Shown: positions 18,248-27,723 of the stretch, piece after piece
Layout of the letters: each line of letters starts with the position of its first letter
Numbering within the stretch: position 1 is the first letter of the stretch
Assembly: GCF_026167665.1 (NCBI RefSeq)
Contig: NZ_CP098740.1
Location: forward strand, 1,922,001 to 1,986,000
Origin: Streptomyces drozdowiczii
GTDB lineage: Bacteria; Actinomycetota; Actinomycetes; Streptomycetales; Streptomycetaceae
Length of the DNA: 64,000 nucleotides
Reading direction: 5' to 3'
The notes under the pieces: generated by a model
The model's database searches: none
Seen by the model: the letters and a program-made list of their open reading frames with translations, nothing else
What the model was told of the DNA's origin: nothing
Made by a program: the position numbers and the translations under genes

Positions 18248-19627
18248 GTGGAGACCCGTGGCCTGGACCCCGTGCCCGACGAGGAGCGCACCGGCCGGGT
18301 CCGGGCCCTCTTCCCCACCTGGGCCACGGCCAACATGACCGTGCTGCTCCTCACCGTGGGCGCGGGGCTCGTCGTGCTGAACGGGCTGAGTTTCTGGCAG
18401 GTGCTGGTGGCGGCCGTGGTGGCGCCGCTGATCTCGTTCGGCCTGGTCGGCTTCGTCTCGCTGGCCGGGAAGCGCGGCGGCGCCCCCGGCATGGCGCTGT
18501 CGCGCGCGGTCTTCGGCGTACGGGGCAATCTGGCGCCGGGGGCGCTGATCTGGGTGGCCCGGTGGGGCTGGGAGACGATGAACGCGGTCACCGGCGCGTA
18601 CGCCCTGCTGACCGTGGGCGATGTGCTGTTCGGGGTCCGGAGCACGCCCGCGCTGATCATGGCGACGCTGCTCGCGTTCGTGGCGGGCAGCTTTCTGCTG
18701 TCGGGGCTCGGGCTGCGGGCGCTGCGGGCGGGCTGCACCTGGTCCGCGTATCTCTTCGGCGCCTTCAGCGTCCTGGTGCTGGCGCATCTCGCGGTGACGG
18801 TGCCGTGGCGCGCGGTGCTGGACCGGCCGCCCGGCGCGGTGTCAATGGTGGTCGCGGGCATCGGCACGCTGACGGCCGGGGGGATCAGCTGGGCGCCGTC
18901 CGGTCCGGACTTCGCCCGCTATCTGCCGCGCTCCTCCTCGGGCCGGGCGATGGTCGCGGTGACGGTGGGCGGGGCGCTGCTGGTGCTGGTGCCGCTGGTG
19001 GTGATGGGGGCGGTGATGGCGGTGCGGACGCCGGAGCTGGCGCTGACCCGCGATCCGGTCTCCTTCATCGGGGTCCTGCTGCCGACCTGGCTCTCCGTCC
19101 CGTATCTGGTCGTGGCGGTCACGGGCATGGTGCTGATCAACGCGCTGTCGATGTACTCGGCCGGTTTCACCGCGCAGAGCCTCGGCATCACCGTGCCGCG
19201 CGCCTGGGCCGTCGGGGTGAACGCGGCGATCAGCCTGTTCCTGGGATCGCTCCTGATGATGGTGGCGAGCAGCTTCATCGACGCCTTCGTGTCGTTCCTG
19301 CGGCTGCTCGCGGTGACGTTCTCGGCGTGGATCGGGGTCTTCGCCACGGACATGCTGCGCGGCCGCGCCTACGACCCGGTGGCGCTCCTGGACACCGGCC
19401 GGGGCGGCGCGTACTGGTACACGGGCGGCGTCGCGTGGCCCGCCCTGGCCGCGTGGGGCGCGGGGCTCGTGGTGGGGCTGCTGTTCACCGGGGTGGAGTG
19501 GTTCACCGGTCCGCTCGCCGGGACCTGGCCGGGCCGCAGCGGCCTGGGCTGGGCGGTCACGGCGCTCGTCTCGGGCGGCCTGTACGCGGTGCTGCCGCGC
19601 CCGGGCCGCCCCGACGAAAGGCCCTGA
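18248..19627 (+). CDS. Cytosine/purine permease-family transporter
   Basis: 459-residue membrane protein with about twelve hydrophobic segments. NCS1 (nucleobase:cation symporter-1) features include NGLSFWQVLVAAVVAP, the GMALSRAVFGVRGN motif, and GGISWAPSGPDFARYLPR. The family imports cytosine, allantoin, hydantoins or thiamine precursors; the substrate here cannot be read from sequence. GTG 18248 has no close Shine-Dalgarno, but TACGAT lies 7 nt upstream, so the transcript may be leaderless. It is convergent with the glucose permease gene. Confidence 0.85.
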   Translation: METRGLDPVPDEERTGRVRALFPTWATANMTVLLLTVGAGLVVLNGLSFWQVLVAAVVAPLISFGLVGFVSLAGKRGGAPGMALSRAVFGVRGNLAPGALIWVARWGWETMNAVTGAYALLTVGDVLFGVRSTPALIMATLLAFVAGSFLLSGLGLRALRAGCTWSAYLFGAFSVLVLAHLAVTVPWRAVLDRPPGAVSMVVAGIGTLTAGGISWAPSGPDFARYLPRSSSGRAMVAVTVGGALLVLVPLVVMGAVMAVRTPELALTRDPVSFIGVLLPTWLSVPYLVVAVTGMVLINALSMYSAGFTAQSLGITVPRAWAVGVNAAISLFLGSLLMMVASSFIDAFVSFLRLLAVTFSAWIGVFATDMLRGRAYDPVALLDTGRGGAYWYTGGVAWPALAAWGAGLVVGLLFTGVEWFTGPLAGTWPGRSGLGWAVTALVSGGLYAVLPRPGRPDERP

Positions 19628-19635
19628 CGAAAGGG

Positions 19636-21060
19636 CTAGCCCATCTCCTCCAGCGCCTTGCCCTTGGTCTCCTTCACGAACTTGAGGACGAAGGGGATGG
19701 AGAGCGTGGCGAAGCAGGCGTAGATGATGTACGTGCCCGAGAGGTTCCAGTCCGCGAGGCTCGGGAAGCTGGCGGTGATCGCCCAGTTGGCGATCCACTG
19801 CGCGGACGCGGCGACGCCGAGCGCGGCGGCGCGGATGCGGTTGGGGAACATCTCGCCGAGGAAGACCCAGACCACCACACCCCACGACAGGGCGAAGAAG
19901 AGCACGAAGATGTGGGCGGCGGCGAGGGCCACCGCGCCCTGGGCGGTCGGGAGCTTGCCGTCGACCAGGTCGGCGGAGAAGGCCCACGCCTCGAAGGCGA
20001 GGGCGACGGCCATGCCGCAGGAGCCGACGAGGGCGAGCGGACGGCGGCCGACGCGGTCCACCAGGATCATCGCGATGACGGTACCGATGATGTTGACGAT
20101 CGACGTGGTGAACGACCAGAAGAAGGAGTCGGTCGGGTCGATGCCGACGGACTGCCACAGCGTCGCGGAGTAGTAGAACGCCACGTTGATGCCGACGAGC
20201 TGCTGGAACACCGAGAGGCCGATGCCGACCCAGACGATCGGCAGGAAGCCGAAGCGGCTGCCGAGCAGGTCCTTGAAGGTGGACTTGTGCTCGCGGCGCA
20301 TCGCGGTCTCGATCTCCTCGACGCGCGCGTCCAGGTCGACGTTCTTGCCCTCGACCTCTTCGAGGATCTTCCGGGCCCGCTCCCGCTTGCCGATGGAGAG
20401 CAGGAAGCGCGGCGACTCGGGGATCGCGAAGGAGAGCAGCCCGTAGAGGACGGCGGGCACGACCATCACGCCGAGCATCCACTGCCAGGCTTCCAGCCCG
20501 CCGATCTTGCCGCGCTGGTCGCCGTCCGCGATCTGGAGGATGCCGTAGTTGACGAGCTGGGAGATGGCGATGCCGATGACGATCGCGGCCTGCTGGAAGG
20601 AGCCGAGGCGGCCCCGGTAGGCGGGCGGCGAGACCTCCGCGATGTAGGCCGGGCCGATCACCGAGGCCATGCCGATCGCGAAGCCGCCGATGATGCGCCA
20701 CATCGCCAGGTCCCAGAGCGCGAACGGGAGCGCGGAGCCCACGGCGCTGATGGTGAACAGGACGGCGGCGATCTGCATGCAGCGGATGCGCCCGATGCGG
20801 TCCGCGATCCGGCCGGCCGTGGCGGCGCCGATCGCGCAGCCGATCAGCGCGATGGCGATGACCTGGGCGAGCGTGCCGGAGCCGATGTCGTACCGGTGGC
20901 GGATCGCCTCGACGGCGCCGTTGATCACCGAGCTGTCGTAGCCGAACAGGAAGCCGCCCATCGCGGCCGCGGCGGTGATGAAGATGACATGGCCGAGGTG
21001 GTCCGGATGGGCCGAACGGGCCCCGGACTCCGGTCCGGTTCCTGGCGACGTACTGGTCAC
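19636..21060 (-). CDS. glcP: Major facilitator sugar (glucose) permease GlcP
   Basis: 474-residue MFS sugar:proton symporter with twelve predicted helices. Signature elements include GGFLFGYDSSVINGA, GRIADRIGRIR, the PESPRFLL motif after helix 6, QQLVGINVAFYYS, and DRVGRRPLAL. The match to S. coelicolor GlcP and the position next to smc (from memory the glcP1 locus) support glucose uptake, which in Streptomyces is non-PTS and linked to glucokinase-dependent carbon repression. GTG 21060 follows GGGAGGACTTAC. Confidence 0.88.
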   Translation of the reverse strand: MTSTSPGTGPESGARSAHPDHLGHVIFITAAAAMGGFLFGYDSSVINGAVEAIRHRYDIGSGTLAQVIAIALIGCAIGAATAGRIADRIGRIRCMQIAAVLFTISAVGSALPFALWDLAMWRIIGGFAIGMASVIGPAYIAEVSPPAYRGRLGSFQQAAIVIGIAISQLVNYGILQIADGDQRGKIGGLEAWQWMLGVMVVPAVLYGLLSFAIPESPRFLLSIGKRERARKILEEVEGKNVDLDARVEEIETAMRREHKSTFKDLLGSRFGFLPIVWVGIGLSVFQQLVGINVAFYYSATLWQSVGIDPTDSFFWSFTTSIVNIIGTVIAMILVDRVGRRPLALVGSCGMAVALAFEAWAFSADLVDGKLPTAQGAVALAAAHIFVLFFALSWGVVVWVFLGEMFPNRIRAAALGVAASAQWIANWAITASFPSLADWNLSGTYIIYACFATLSIPFVLKFVKETKGKALEEMG

Positions 21061-21160
21061 GTAAGTCCTCCCTGGGGCGGGGCCACGGCATCGGACATGG
21101 GTAAGTGGATCTCAAGTGGCGCACATCTTCGGCCCCGCCACCACTCGGGTACCCCCGCGC

Positions 21161-24100
21161 TCAGCGCAGACGCTGGCTGATCACCTTGGAGACGCCGTCG
21201 CCCTGCATCGAGACGCCGTAGAGCGCGTCCGCGACCTCCATCGTCCGCTTCTGGTGCGTGATGACGATGAGCTGCGAGCTCTCCTGAAGCTCCTCCATGA
21301 TCCGGATCAGCCGCTGGAGGTTGGTGTCGTCCAGCGCCGCCTCGACCTCGTCCATGACGTAGAACGGGCTGGGCCTCGCCTTGAAGATCGAGACCAGCAA
21401 CGCCACCGCCGTCAGGGACCGTTCGCCGCCGGAGAGCAGGGAGAGCCGCTTGACCTTCTTGCCCGGCGGCCGGGCCTCGACGTCCACCCCGGTGGTGAGC
21501 ATGTGGTCGGGATCGGTCAGGATCAGCCGCCCCTCACCGCCCGGGAAGAGCCGCGAGAAGACGCCCTCGAATTCGCGCGCGGTGTCCCGGTACGCCTCGG
21601 TGAACACCTGCTCGACCCGCTCGTCGACCTCCTTGACGACCTGGAGGAGGTCGGCACGGGTCTTCTTCAGGTCCTCCAGCTGCTCGGAGAGGAACTTGTG
21701 CCGTTCCTCCAGCGCGGAGAACTCTTCCAGGGCTAGCGGATTCACCTTCCCGAGTTGCTGGTACGCCCGTTCGGCCGACCGGAGCCGCTTCTCCTGCTCG
21801 GCCCTGACGAACGGCCGGGGCTGGTTACGGGGATGCTCCGGGTCCTCCGGCAGCTCCTCGCCCTCGGCCGGCGGCGACGGCGGGACGGGCTGGTCGGGTC
21901 CGTAGTCCGCCACCAGACCGGCCGGCTCGACGCCCAGCTCCTCCAGCGCCTTGGTCTCCAGCTGCTCTATCCGCAGCCGCTTCTCGGCCCCCAGCACCTC
22001 ACCCCGGTGCACCGAGTCCGTCAGCTTGTCCAGCTCCCCCTTGAGGTCCCGGCCGCGCAGCCGCTCCGCCGCCAGCTCGCGCTCCCGCTCCCCCTTGGAC
22101 TCCTCGGCCGCCGCCCGCTCCCGCTCCGCCCGTACGACGGAGACCTCGACGTGTGCGAGGAGCTGCCGGGCCCCCGACGCCACGGCCGCCGCCACCTCCG
22201 CCTCGTGCCGCAGCCGGGCGCGCCGCCGCTCGGCCCTGGTCCGCGCCTCGCGCTCGGCGCGCGCGGCCCGGTCCAGCGAGTCGGCGCGCCCGGCGAGGGC
22301 CTTGACGCGTTCCTCGTGCGTACGGAGCTGGAGGCGGGCCTCCATCTCGGTCTGGCGGGCGTTGGCGCCGTCGGCCGCGAGCCGGTCGCGCACACCGGTG
22401 TCCGGTTCGTCGTCGGCCCCGTCCCCGGCCGCCTCCTCGGCGACGAGCAGCCGTTCGGCCAGCTCCTCCGCCTCCTCGGTGGCCCGCTCCAGCGCCTCCT
22501 GCGCCCGGGCGGCGGAGGCGTCCATGCGCTCGGCCTCACCGGCGGCGCCCCGCGCCTGTCCGGCCAGGCGGCCGAGCTGCTGGGCGACCCCGGAGCGCTC
22601 CCGCTCGACGGCCCGGCGCCGCTCCCCCAGCTCCTCGACCAGGGCCGCCGACTCGGTCCGCCGCGCGGCAGCGAGCCGCTGGGCCTCGGCCAGTTCGGCG
22701 CAGCGCACGGCGAGCCCGGCGAGTTCGGCAGCGGCCTCGTCCACGGACGCCTGCACTTCGAGGAGGCTGGGCGCCCCGGCGGAGCCGCCGTGCGCGAAGT
22801 GGGCGGAGAGCAGGTCGCCCTCACCGGTCACCGCGGTCAGCTCCGGGTGCGCGGCGACCAGTTCCTCGGCGTCCTCCAGGGTCGCGACGACCACCATGTC
22901 CCGCACCAGTCTGCGGACGGCGGCCACCAGTTCGACGGGGCCGGTGACCAGTTCGGCGACGGGGGCGGCGGTGGGGGCGAGGGCCCGCACGGCGGGTACG
23001 GGGTCCGGGGCACGCGTCGCCGCTACGGCCTCCGCCGCTCCCCCGCCCTCCGTGCCCGGGCCGGGCAGCGCGACGTGCGTGGCGGCCCCGTGGTGCGGCG
23101 GGTGTGCCGAGGTGCCCTGGCCGGGTACGTGCCCGGTCGCGTCGCCGTCCCCGGTGGCGGCCCGCTCCGGCCCGCCCAGGAGCAGCGCCGCGCGCCCCGC
23201 GTCCTGCTTGCGCAGCAGCCGGATCGCCTCGGCCGCGGTGGCCGGGTCGGTGACCGCGACCGCGTCCGCCGCCGCGCCCAGCGCCGCCGCCACCGCGACC
23301 TCGTGGCCCGGGGCCACCGTGAGCAGTTCGGCGGCGGGCCCGAGCAGGCCGGTGAGCCGGTCGCGGGCCCCGAGCAGCGCCCCCGTACCGTCCTTGCGCC
23401 GCAGCCCGAGGGCCAGGGCGTCGTGCCGGGCGGCGACGGCGGCGCGCTGTCGTTCGGCGGCGGTGGCCTCCTCGCGGGCCCGGGAGTGCGCTGCCTCGGC
23501 CTCCTTCAGCGCGCGGCGGGCGGCCTCGTGCTGTTCGCCCAGCTCCGTGTCGCCGGCGTCCAGGCCGTCGACCTCGGCCTTCAGCTCCTCGTACTCCTCC
23601 TGCGCGGCGACGGCCCGCTCCCGGGCCTCGTCGCGCGAGGCGGAGAGCCGGTCGATCTCCGCCTGGGCCGAACCGGCGCGGCTGCGGGCGGCGTTGACCT
23701 GGCCGTGCAGCCGGGCGAGCCCTTCGCGGCGGTCGGCGAGGGCGCGGGCGGCGTCCTTGAGGCGGCGCTCCTCGGCCGCCAGCTCGCGCTCCAGCTCCTG
23801 GCGGTGCGATGCGGTGTCGTCCAGCGCGTGTTCGGCCGCTTCCAGGGCGGCGGTCAGCTCGGCCTCCTGCTCGCGGATGCGGGCGGCCTCGCGCTCCATG
23901 TCCTCGGGGTCGCGGCCGCGGCGCTCCTCCTCGGGCGGGGCGGTGGCGCTCTTCACCCGGGCGTCGGCCAGCGAGATCGTGCCGCGTACCCGTTCGGCGA
24001 GCTGGGACAGCTCGTACCAGGTCTGCTGGGCGCGCTGGAGCCGGGGCGTCAGCCGCCGTACCTGGTCCTCCAGTTCGGCCTCGCGGGCGAGGGCGGCCTT

Positions 24101-24886
24101 GAGCTCCGCCTCGGCGGCCTCGCGGCGCTGTTTGAGCGCGGCCTCGTCGGCGATCTCGCTGCGCAGGGCGGTGCGCAGCGTCACGAGGTCGTCGGCGAGG
24201 AGGCGCAGCCGGGCGTCGCGCAGGTCGGCCTGGATGACGGCGGCGCGGCGGGCCACGGCCGCCTGCCGGCCGAGGGGCTTCAGCTGTCTGCGCAGCTCGT
24301 CGGTGAGGTCCTGGACCCTGGCGAGGTTCGCGCCCATCGCGTCCAGCTTCCGCAGCGCCTTCTCCTTGCGCTTGCGGTGCTTGAGGACGCCGGCCGCCTC
24401 CTCGATGAAGGCGCGGCGGCCCATCGGGTCGGCGTGCAGGACGGAGTCAAGCTGGCCCTGGCCGACGATGACGTGCATCTCGCGGCCGATGCCGGAGTCG
24501 GAGAGGAGTTCCTGGATGTCCAGGAGCCGGCAGGTGTCGCCGTTGATCTGGTATTCGCTGCCGCCGTTGCGGAACATGATGCGCGTAATGGTGACTTCGG
24601 CGTATTCGATGGGCAGGGCGCCGTCGGAATTGTCGATCGTCAGCGAGACCTCGGCCCGGCCCAGCGGCGGCCGGCCGGTGGTCCCGGCGAAGATCACGTC
24701 CTCCATCTTGCCGCCGCGCAGCGATTTCGCGCCCTGTTCGCCCATGACCCAGGAGAGAGCGTCCACCACATTGGATTTGCCCGACCCATTGGGCCCGACG
24801 ACGCAGGTGATGCCGGGTTCGAACCGCAGCGTCGTGGCGGAGGCGAACGACTTGAAACCGCGCAGGGTCAGGGCCTTGAGGTGCAC
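21161..24886 (-). CDS. smc: Chromosome segregation protein SMC
   Basis: 1241-residue condensin ATPase. Walker A is GPNGSGKSN near residues 32-40, the signature motif LSGGERSLTAVALL and Walker B FYVMDEVEAALDD are near the C-terminus, and long Glu/Arg/Ala-rich coiled coils lie between. The hinge (about residues 500-680) contains a low-complexity Gly/His/Pro/Ala insertion of roughly 60 residues (after LLLGGPERAATG, around GHVPGQGTSAHPPHHG). It compacts and segregates sporulation chromosomes with ScpAB, which are not in the window. Confidence 0.97.
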   Translation of the reverse strand: MHLKALTLRGFKSFASATTLRFEPGITCVVGPNGSGKSNVVDALSWVMGEQGAKSLRGGKMEDVIFAGTTGRPPLGRAEVSLTIDNSDGALPIEYAEVTITRIMFRNGGSEYQINGDTCRLLDIQELLSDSGIGREMHVIVGQGQLDSVLHADPMGRRAFIEEAAGVLKHRKRKEKALRKLDAMGANLARVQDLTDELRRQLKPLGRQAAVARRAAVIQADLRDARLRLLADDLVTLRTALRSEIADEAALKQRREAAEAELKAALAREAELEDQVRRLTPRLQRAQQTWYELSQLAERVRGTISLADARVKSATAPPEEERRGRDPEDMEREAARIREQEAELTAALEAAEHALDDTASHRQELERELAAEERRLKDAARALADRREGLARLHGQVNAARSRAGSAQAEIDRLSASRDEARERAVAAQEEYEELKAEVDGLDAGDTELGEQHEAARRALKEAEAAHSRAREEATAAERQRAAVAARHDALALGLRRKDGTGALLGARDRLTGLLGPAAELLTVAPGHEVAVAAALGAAADAVAVTDPATAAEAIRLLRKQDAGRAALLLGGPERAATGDGDATGHVPGQGTSAHPPHHGAATHVALPGPGTEGGGAAEAVAATRAPDPVPAVRALAPTAAPVAELVTGPVELVAAVRRLVRDMVVVATLEDAEELVAAHPELTAVTGEGDLLSAHFAHGGSAGAPSLLEVQASVDEAAAELAGLAVRCAELAEAQRLAAARRTESAALVEELGERRRAVERERSGVAQQLGRLAGQARGAAGEAERMDASAARAQEALERATEEAEELAERLLVAEEAAGDGADDEPDTGVRDRLAADGANARQTEMEARLQLRTHEERVKALAGRADSLDRAARAEREARTRAERRRARLRHEAEVAAAVASGARQLLAHVEVSVVRAERERAAAEESKGERERELAAERLRGRDLKGELDKLTDSVHRGEVLGAEKRLRIEQLETKALEELGVEPAGLVADYGPDQPVPPSPPAEGEELPEDPEHPRNQPRPFVRAEQEKRLRSAERAYQQLGKVNPLALEEFSALEERHKFLSEQLEDLKKTRADLLQVVKEVDERVEQVFTEAYRDTAREFEGVFSRLFPGGEGRLILTDPDHMLTTGVDVEARPPGKKVKRLSLLSGGERSLTAVALLVSIFKARPSPFYVMDEVEAALDDTNLQRLIRIMEELQESSQLIVITHQKRTMEVADALYGVSMQGDGVSKVISQRLR

Positions 24887-25116
24887 GCCGCCGGACTCTA
24901 CCTTTCGCTCTCGGTTTCGCTGATGAAGGTGCAGGGCACATCAGACGGTAAGGGAAGGGGTGTACGTCCGGGGGCGGGACCTGCGCGAGGCGGGGGAAAA
25001 GAAAGAAGGGACGCCGAAGCGTCCCCTGTGATTCTGCGGATCAGGCGGTGCCGCACGCGTGCCCGCGGCCTGACGGAGATTGCGGGCGTGGCGTGTGGGT
25101 CAGGTCGCCGTGCGGA

Positions 25117-25326
25117 TCAGGTCAGTGCCGGCTCCGCCTGGGGTACGTCGATGTCGATGCTGTCGAGCAGCGACTGGTGCTGAGCGGCGGCGTTGAGCGC
25201 GTCGTTCTCCTCCTGAATCCGTACGAGCTCGGATTCGAGGTCCTGGACGCGCTGCTGGAGCCGTCGCATCTCGGCGAGGAGTCGCGGGTCGGAACCGCCG
25301 ACGTAACCGAGAAGCGCCTTTGCCAT
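25117..25326 (-). CDS. Small conserved coiled-coil protein
   Basis: 69 residues from ATG 25326, with GGAGGACC upstream. It begins MAKALLGYVGGSDPRLLAEM and continues as a heptad-like helix (RRLQQRVQDLESELVRIQEE), ending acidic. I remember very similar small proteins in the same place, upstream of smc, in many streptomycetes, but know no function. The coiled coil suggests oligomerisation or a protein partner. A longer upstream frame exists but lacks a ribosome site. Confidence 0.78.
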   Translation of the reverse strand: MAKALLGYVGGSDPRLLAEMRRLQQRVQDLESELVRIQEENDALNAAAQHQSLLDSIDIDVPQAEPALT

Positions 25327-25763
25327 GATGGATGGTCCTCCACAATGAGTGACCGACCGATGCGGTGTGGGTCGTGAGGGATCGCACCCGCGGTGTTCGG
25401 CAGTGCTCGCTGTCACTGCTGTCCTGCTGCCTACCAGCTCTGCCGAACAGCTGAGGTGCGCGGGGATTTCAGAGTCTCACCAAAAAGTTTGACGGTCAAC
25501 ACGATCACACCCCACAGAGGCGGGCGTCCCGGGGGCGCGCGGCGAGACGATCATGCGGCGCGGCTCTCCGACGGGGCCCTCAGGGGTACGGAGATCATCC
25601 TTAGGGCGGCAGCCTGGCATGCCAACCGAATCTTGGCAACCATCAGGACATTCCGCAGGTCATTTCATGTGTACGCGCGACGGGGGCGCTTGCCGTCACC
25701 GCCCGCCGCGCATCGAACACGAGCCGAACACGGCTCCCTTTCGGGAGCCTTTCGGGGGCGGTC
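25327..25763. other. Intergenic region with acyP terminator
   Basis: 437 bp between two minus-strand genes. It holds the hairpin at 25732-25749 next to acyP and a short palindrome TTGACGGTCAA at 25489-25499 in a locally AT-richer stretch that may belong to the promoter of the small coiled-coil gene. Nothing else supported. Confidence 0.4.
25732..25749 (-). terminator. Hairpin terminator after acyP
   Basis: GGCTCCC-TTTC-GGGAGCC, a 7-bp perfect stem 14 bp past the acyP stop on the minus strand. Confidence 0.55.
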
Positions 25764-26045
25764 TCAGCGGATCGCGAATCCCTCGTATCCGCCGCGCGGC
25801 GTGTCCCATATCTCAGTGACGCCGTCAACGCGGCCGGGTGTGTCGTCGGAGCGGAGCCAGTCGAGAAGACGGTGGCAATTCTCACGCGGACCCTCGGCCA
25901 CGACCTGTACCCGGCCGTCGTCCAGATTGAGGGCGAAACCGGTGAGGCCGCCGATCTCCAAAGCGTTTGCCCTGGTGAACCAGCGGAAGCCTACTTGCTG
26001 TACTCGGCCGCGTACCCAAGCGGTGAGCCGTGCATCTTCGTTCAT
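25764..26045 (-). CDS. acyP: Acylphosphatase
   Basis: 93-residue enzyme that hydrolyses acyl phosphates. The diagnostic stretch [22 protein letters not shown] carries the catalytic Arg, and [18 protein letters not shown] carries the catalytic Asn. It ends FAIR. Single gene, in the neighbourhood of smc as in many actinobacteria, divergent from the CAP-domain gene. Confidence 0.94.
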   Translation of the reverse strand: MNEDARLTAWVRGRVQQVGFRWFTRANALEIGGLTGFALNLDDGRVQVVAEGPRENCHRLLDWLRSDDTPGRVDGVTEIWDTPRGGYEGFAIR

Positions 26046-26187
26046 GCCCGAACGCTATCGGTCCCATTCCTTTCGGAGCACCTCCCGGCGAATCGCCATG
26101 GCGTACAGTCCCCTCGCAAAAGCTTCACTCGTTCGGGTGAGCACGGGCGTCGAAAACGGCGTCCAGGTCGTCAGAAGGGCACAGCAG

Positions 26188-27216
26188 ATGGGACGCCATC
26201 GACGCAGCGCCGCAGCCCCCGCCGCCGAGGAACAGGCGGACGGGGCCTCGGCCCGGCACCGCGGAGCGGGCCGCAGGAAGCGGTCCGCGATCCCCGTGCG
26301 CACCGGACTCATAGGTGTCTCGGCGGCCGTGGCCGTCGGCGCCGTCGCCGTGGCGTCGGGTCTGCTGCCCGGCGGGGACAGTCTCACCGTGAGCGGCGGT
26401 CCGACCGCCGACCAGGTCCGCTCCCAGGCCGCCCCGGACCTGCTCACCCAGGGGGGCATCACCGCATCGCCCTCCGACCGCTCCTCCGCTTCCGCACCGG
26501 CGAGCCGGGGGACCGACCGCCCCGCCGCGCCCAAGAAGTCGCACTCCGCGGTGTCGAAGCCCTCCGATTCGGCCTCGCCCAGCGCCTCCCACTCGCCCTC
26601 CGCTTCGGCTTCCGCTTCCGCCTCGGAGACGGCCGCGCCCGCCAAGACCGCGTCGCCCTCCAAGACCGCTTCGCCGTCGAAGACCGCCTCGCCTTCCAAG
26701 ACCGCCTCGCCGTCGAAGACCACGTCGAGCAAGAAGGGGTCGGCCAAGCCCTCCTCCTCGTCCTCGAAGGCCCCCGCCGTCAAGGCCGCGAAGCCCTCCG
26801 CGCCGGCCCCGTCGAAGAGCAGCGCTCCGACGAGCACCGCCGCATCGGCCCAGGCCGCGATCCTGGCCCTCGTCAACGAGGAGCGCGGCAAGGTCGGATG
26901 CAGCCCGGTCACCGCGAGCGCCTCGCTCACCTCGCTCGCCCAGGACTTCAGCGACGACATGGCGGCGCGCGGCTTCTTCGACCACACCGACCCCGACGGC
27001 AAGAGCCCCTGGGACCGGGCGGACGCGGCCGGTGTCTCGGGCCTCGGCGGCGAGAACATCGCCCGCGGACAGGCCGACGCACAGGCCGTGATGGACGCCT
27101 GGATGAACAGCGACGGCCACCGAGCAAACATTCTCAACTGCGATTACAAGACGCTCGGCGTCGGCGTCCACTACGGGGCCGGCGGCCCCTGGTGGACCCA
27201 GGACTTCGGCTTCTGA
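26188..27216 (+). CDS. Secreted CAP-domain (YkwD/SCP-like) protein
   Basis: 342 residues from ATG 26188 (AAGGG 8 nt upstream). A basic N-terminus precedes a hydrophobic segment (TGLIGVSAAVAVGAVAVASG, about residues 43-62) acting as signal anchor or uncleaved signal. A long Ser/Ala/Pro/Lys linker follows with four 6-residue KTASPS repeats. The C-terminal CAP domain (from about 225) shows LVNEERGKVGCSPV, FFDHTDPDGKSPWDRADAAG, GGENIARGQ and WMNSDGHRANILN, ending GGPWWTQDFGF. CAP proteins are extracellular; bacterial roles are poorly known. The linker suggests crossing the wall. Confidence 0.87.
   Translation: MGRHRRSAAAPAAEEQADGASARHRGAGRRKRSAIPVRTGLIGVSAAVAVGAVAVASGLLPGGDSLTVSGGPTADQVRSQAAPDLLTQGGITASPSDRSSASAPASRGTDRPAAPKKSHSAVSKPSDSASPSASHSPSASASASASETAAPAKTASPSKTASPSKTASPSKTASPSKTTSSKKGSAKPSSSSSKAPAVKAAKPSAPAPSKSSAPTSTAASAQAAILALVNEERGKVGCSPVTASASLTSLAQDFSDDMAARGFFDHTDPDGKSPWDRADAAGVSGLGGENIARGQADAQAVMDAWMNSDGHRANILNCDYKTLGVGVHYGAGGPWWTQDFGF
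26644..26715 (+). repeat. Four tandem 18-bp repeats encoding KTASPS
   Basis: Units start at 26644, 26662, 26680 and 26698, each beginning AAGACCGC, with synonymous third-base differences; a degenerate fifth unit follows. They form part of the extracellular linker of the CAP-domain protein and could expand or contract by slippage. Confidence 0.85.
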
Positions 27217-27303
27217 CCCGGACCACCGCCGTACCCATCACCTCGTACGCCCCACTCGCCTCCCCTCGAATCACACTGACTCAGGGAAAGCGCTGTGCGG
27301 GCG

Positions 27304-27309
27304 TACGCT
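27304..27309 (+). promoter_or_regulatory. Candidate -10 element (TACGCT) of a leaderless transcript
   Basis: TACGCT lies exactly 6 nt before the ATG of the HxlR-type regulator gene, with no Shine-Dalgarno present. Confidence 0.4.
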
Positions 27310-27315
27310 GGTTTC

Positions 27316-27723
27316 ATGGACCAGAGCACCGCACCGGAGACGTCGGCGACGGACGACCTGCCCTTCGACGTGTTCTCGAAGCAGTGCCCCTCGCGCGGCC
27401 TGCTCGAACACGCCACCGGCCGCTGGGGCGCCCTCACGCTCGGCGCCCTGTACGAGGAGAGCCTGCGGTTCAACGCGCTGCGCCGCCGGGTCGACGGGGT
27501 GAGCGAGAAGATGCTGTCCCAGACGCTGCACGCGCTGGAGCGGGACGGCCTGGTGCACCGCGAGGCCCAGCTCACCAACCCGCCCCGGGTGGATTACGAG
27601 CTGACCCCGCTGGGCCGGGAGGTCGCGGAGCGGCTGCTCGGCCTGATCCACTTCGTGGAGGGCCGGATGCCCGAGGTCCTGGAAGCCCGGGCCCGTTACG
27701 ACGCCCGGGAGACTAGGGCCTGA
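27316..27723 (+). CDS. HxlR-family winged-helix regulator
   Basis: 135 residues. The HxlR pattern is [22 protein letters not shown] (first Cys as sensor candidate), then the winged helix [33 protein letters not shown] and [19 protein letters not shown]. HxlR proteins often answer electrophiles or oxidants through the N-terminal Cys; that is family knowledge. ATG 27316 lacks a ribosome site and is 6 nt after TACGCT. The 3' end overlaps the convergent mutM gene by 11 bp. Confidence 0.86.
   Translation: MDQSTAPETSATDDLPFDVFSKQCPSRGLLEHATGRWGALTLGALYEESLRFNALRRRVDGVSEKMLSQTLHALERDGLVHREAQLTNPPRVDYELTPLGREVAERLLGLIHFVEGRMPEVLEARARYDARETRA

Noticed and set aside
17194..25183. Very long plus-strand open frames (17194-21180 and 21755-25183) opposite ftsY, glcP and smc
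   Set aside because: Antisense shadows of high-GC genes: Arg/Gly/Asp/Leu-rich, no ribosome sites, and the opposite strand holds well-conserved families.
25489..25499. TTGACGGTCAA palindrome as a promoter or operator
   Set aside because: No matching -10 at proper spacing on either strand and no regulator nearby; noted only within the intergenic entry.
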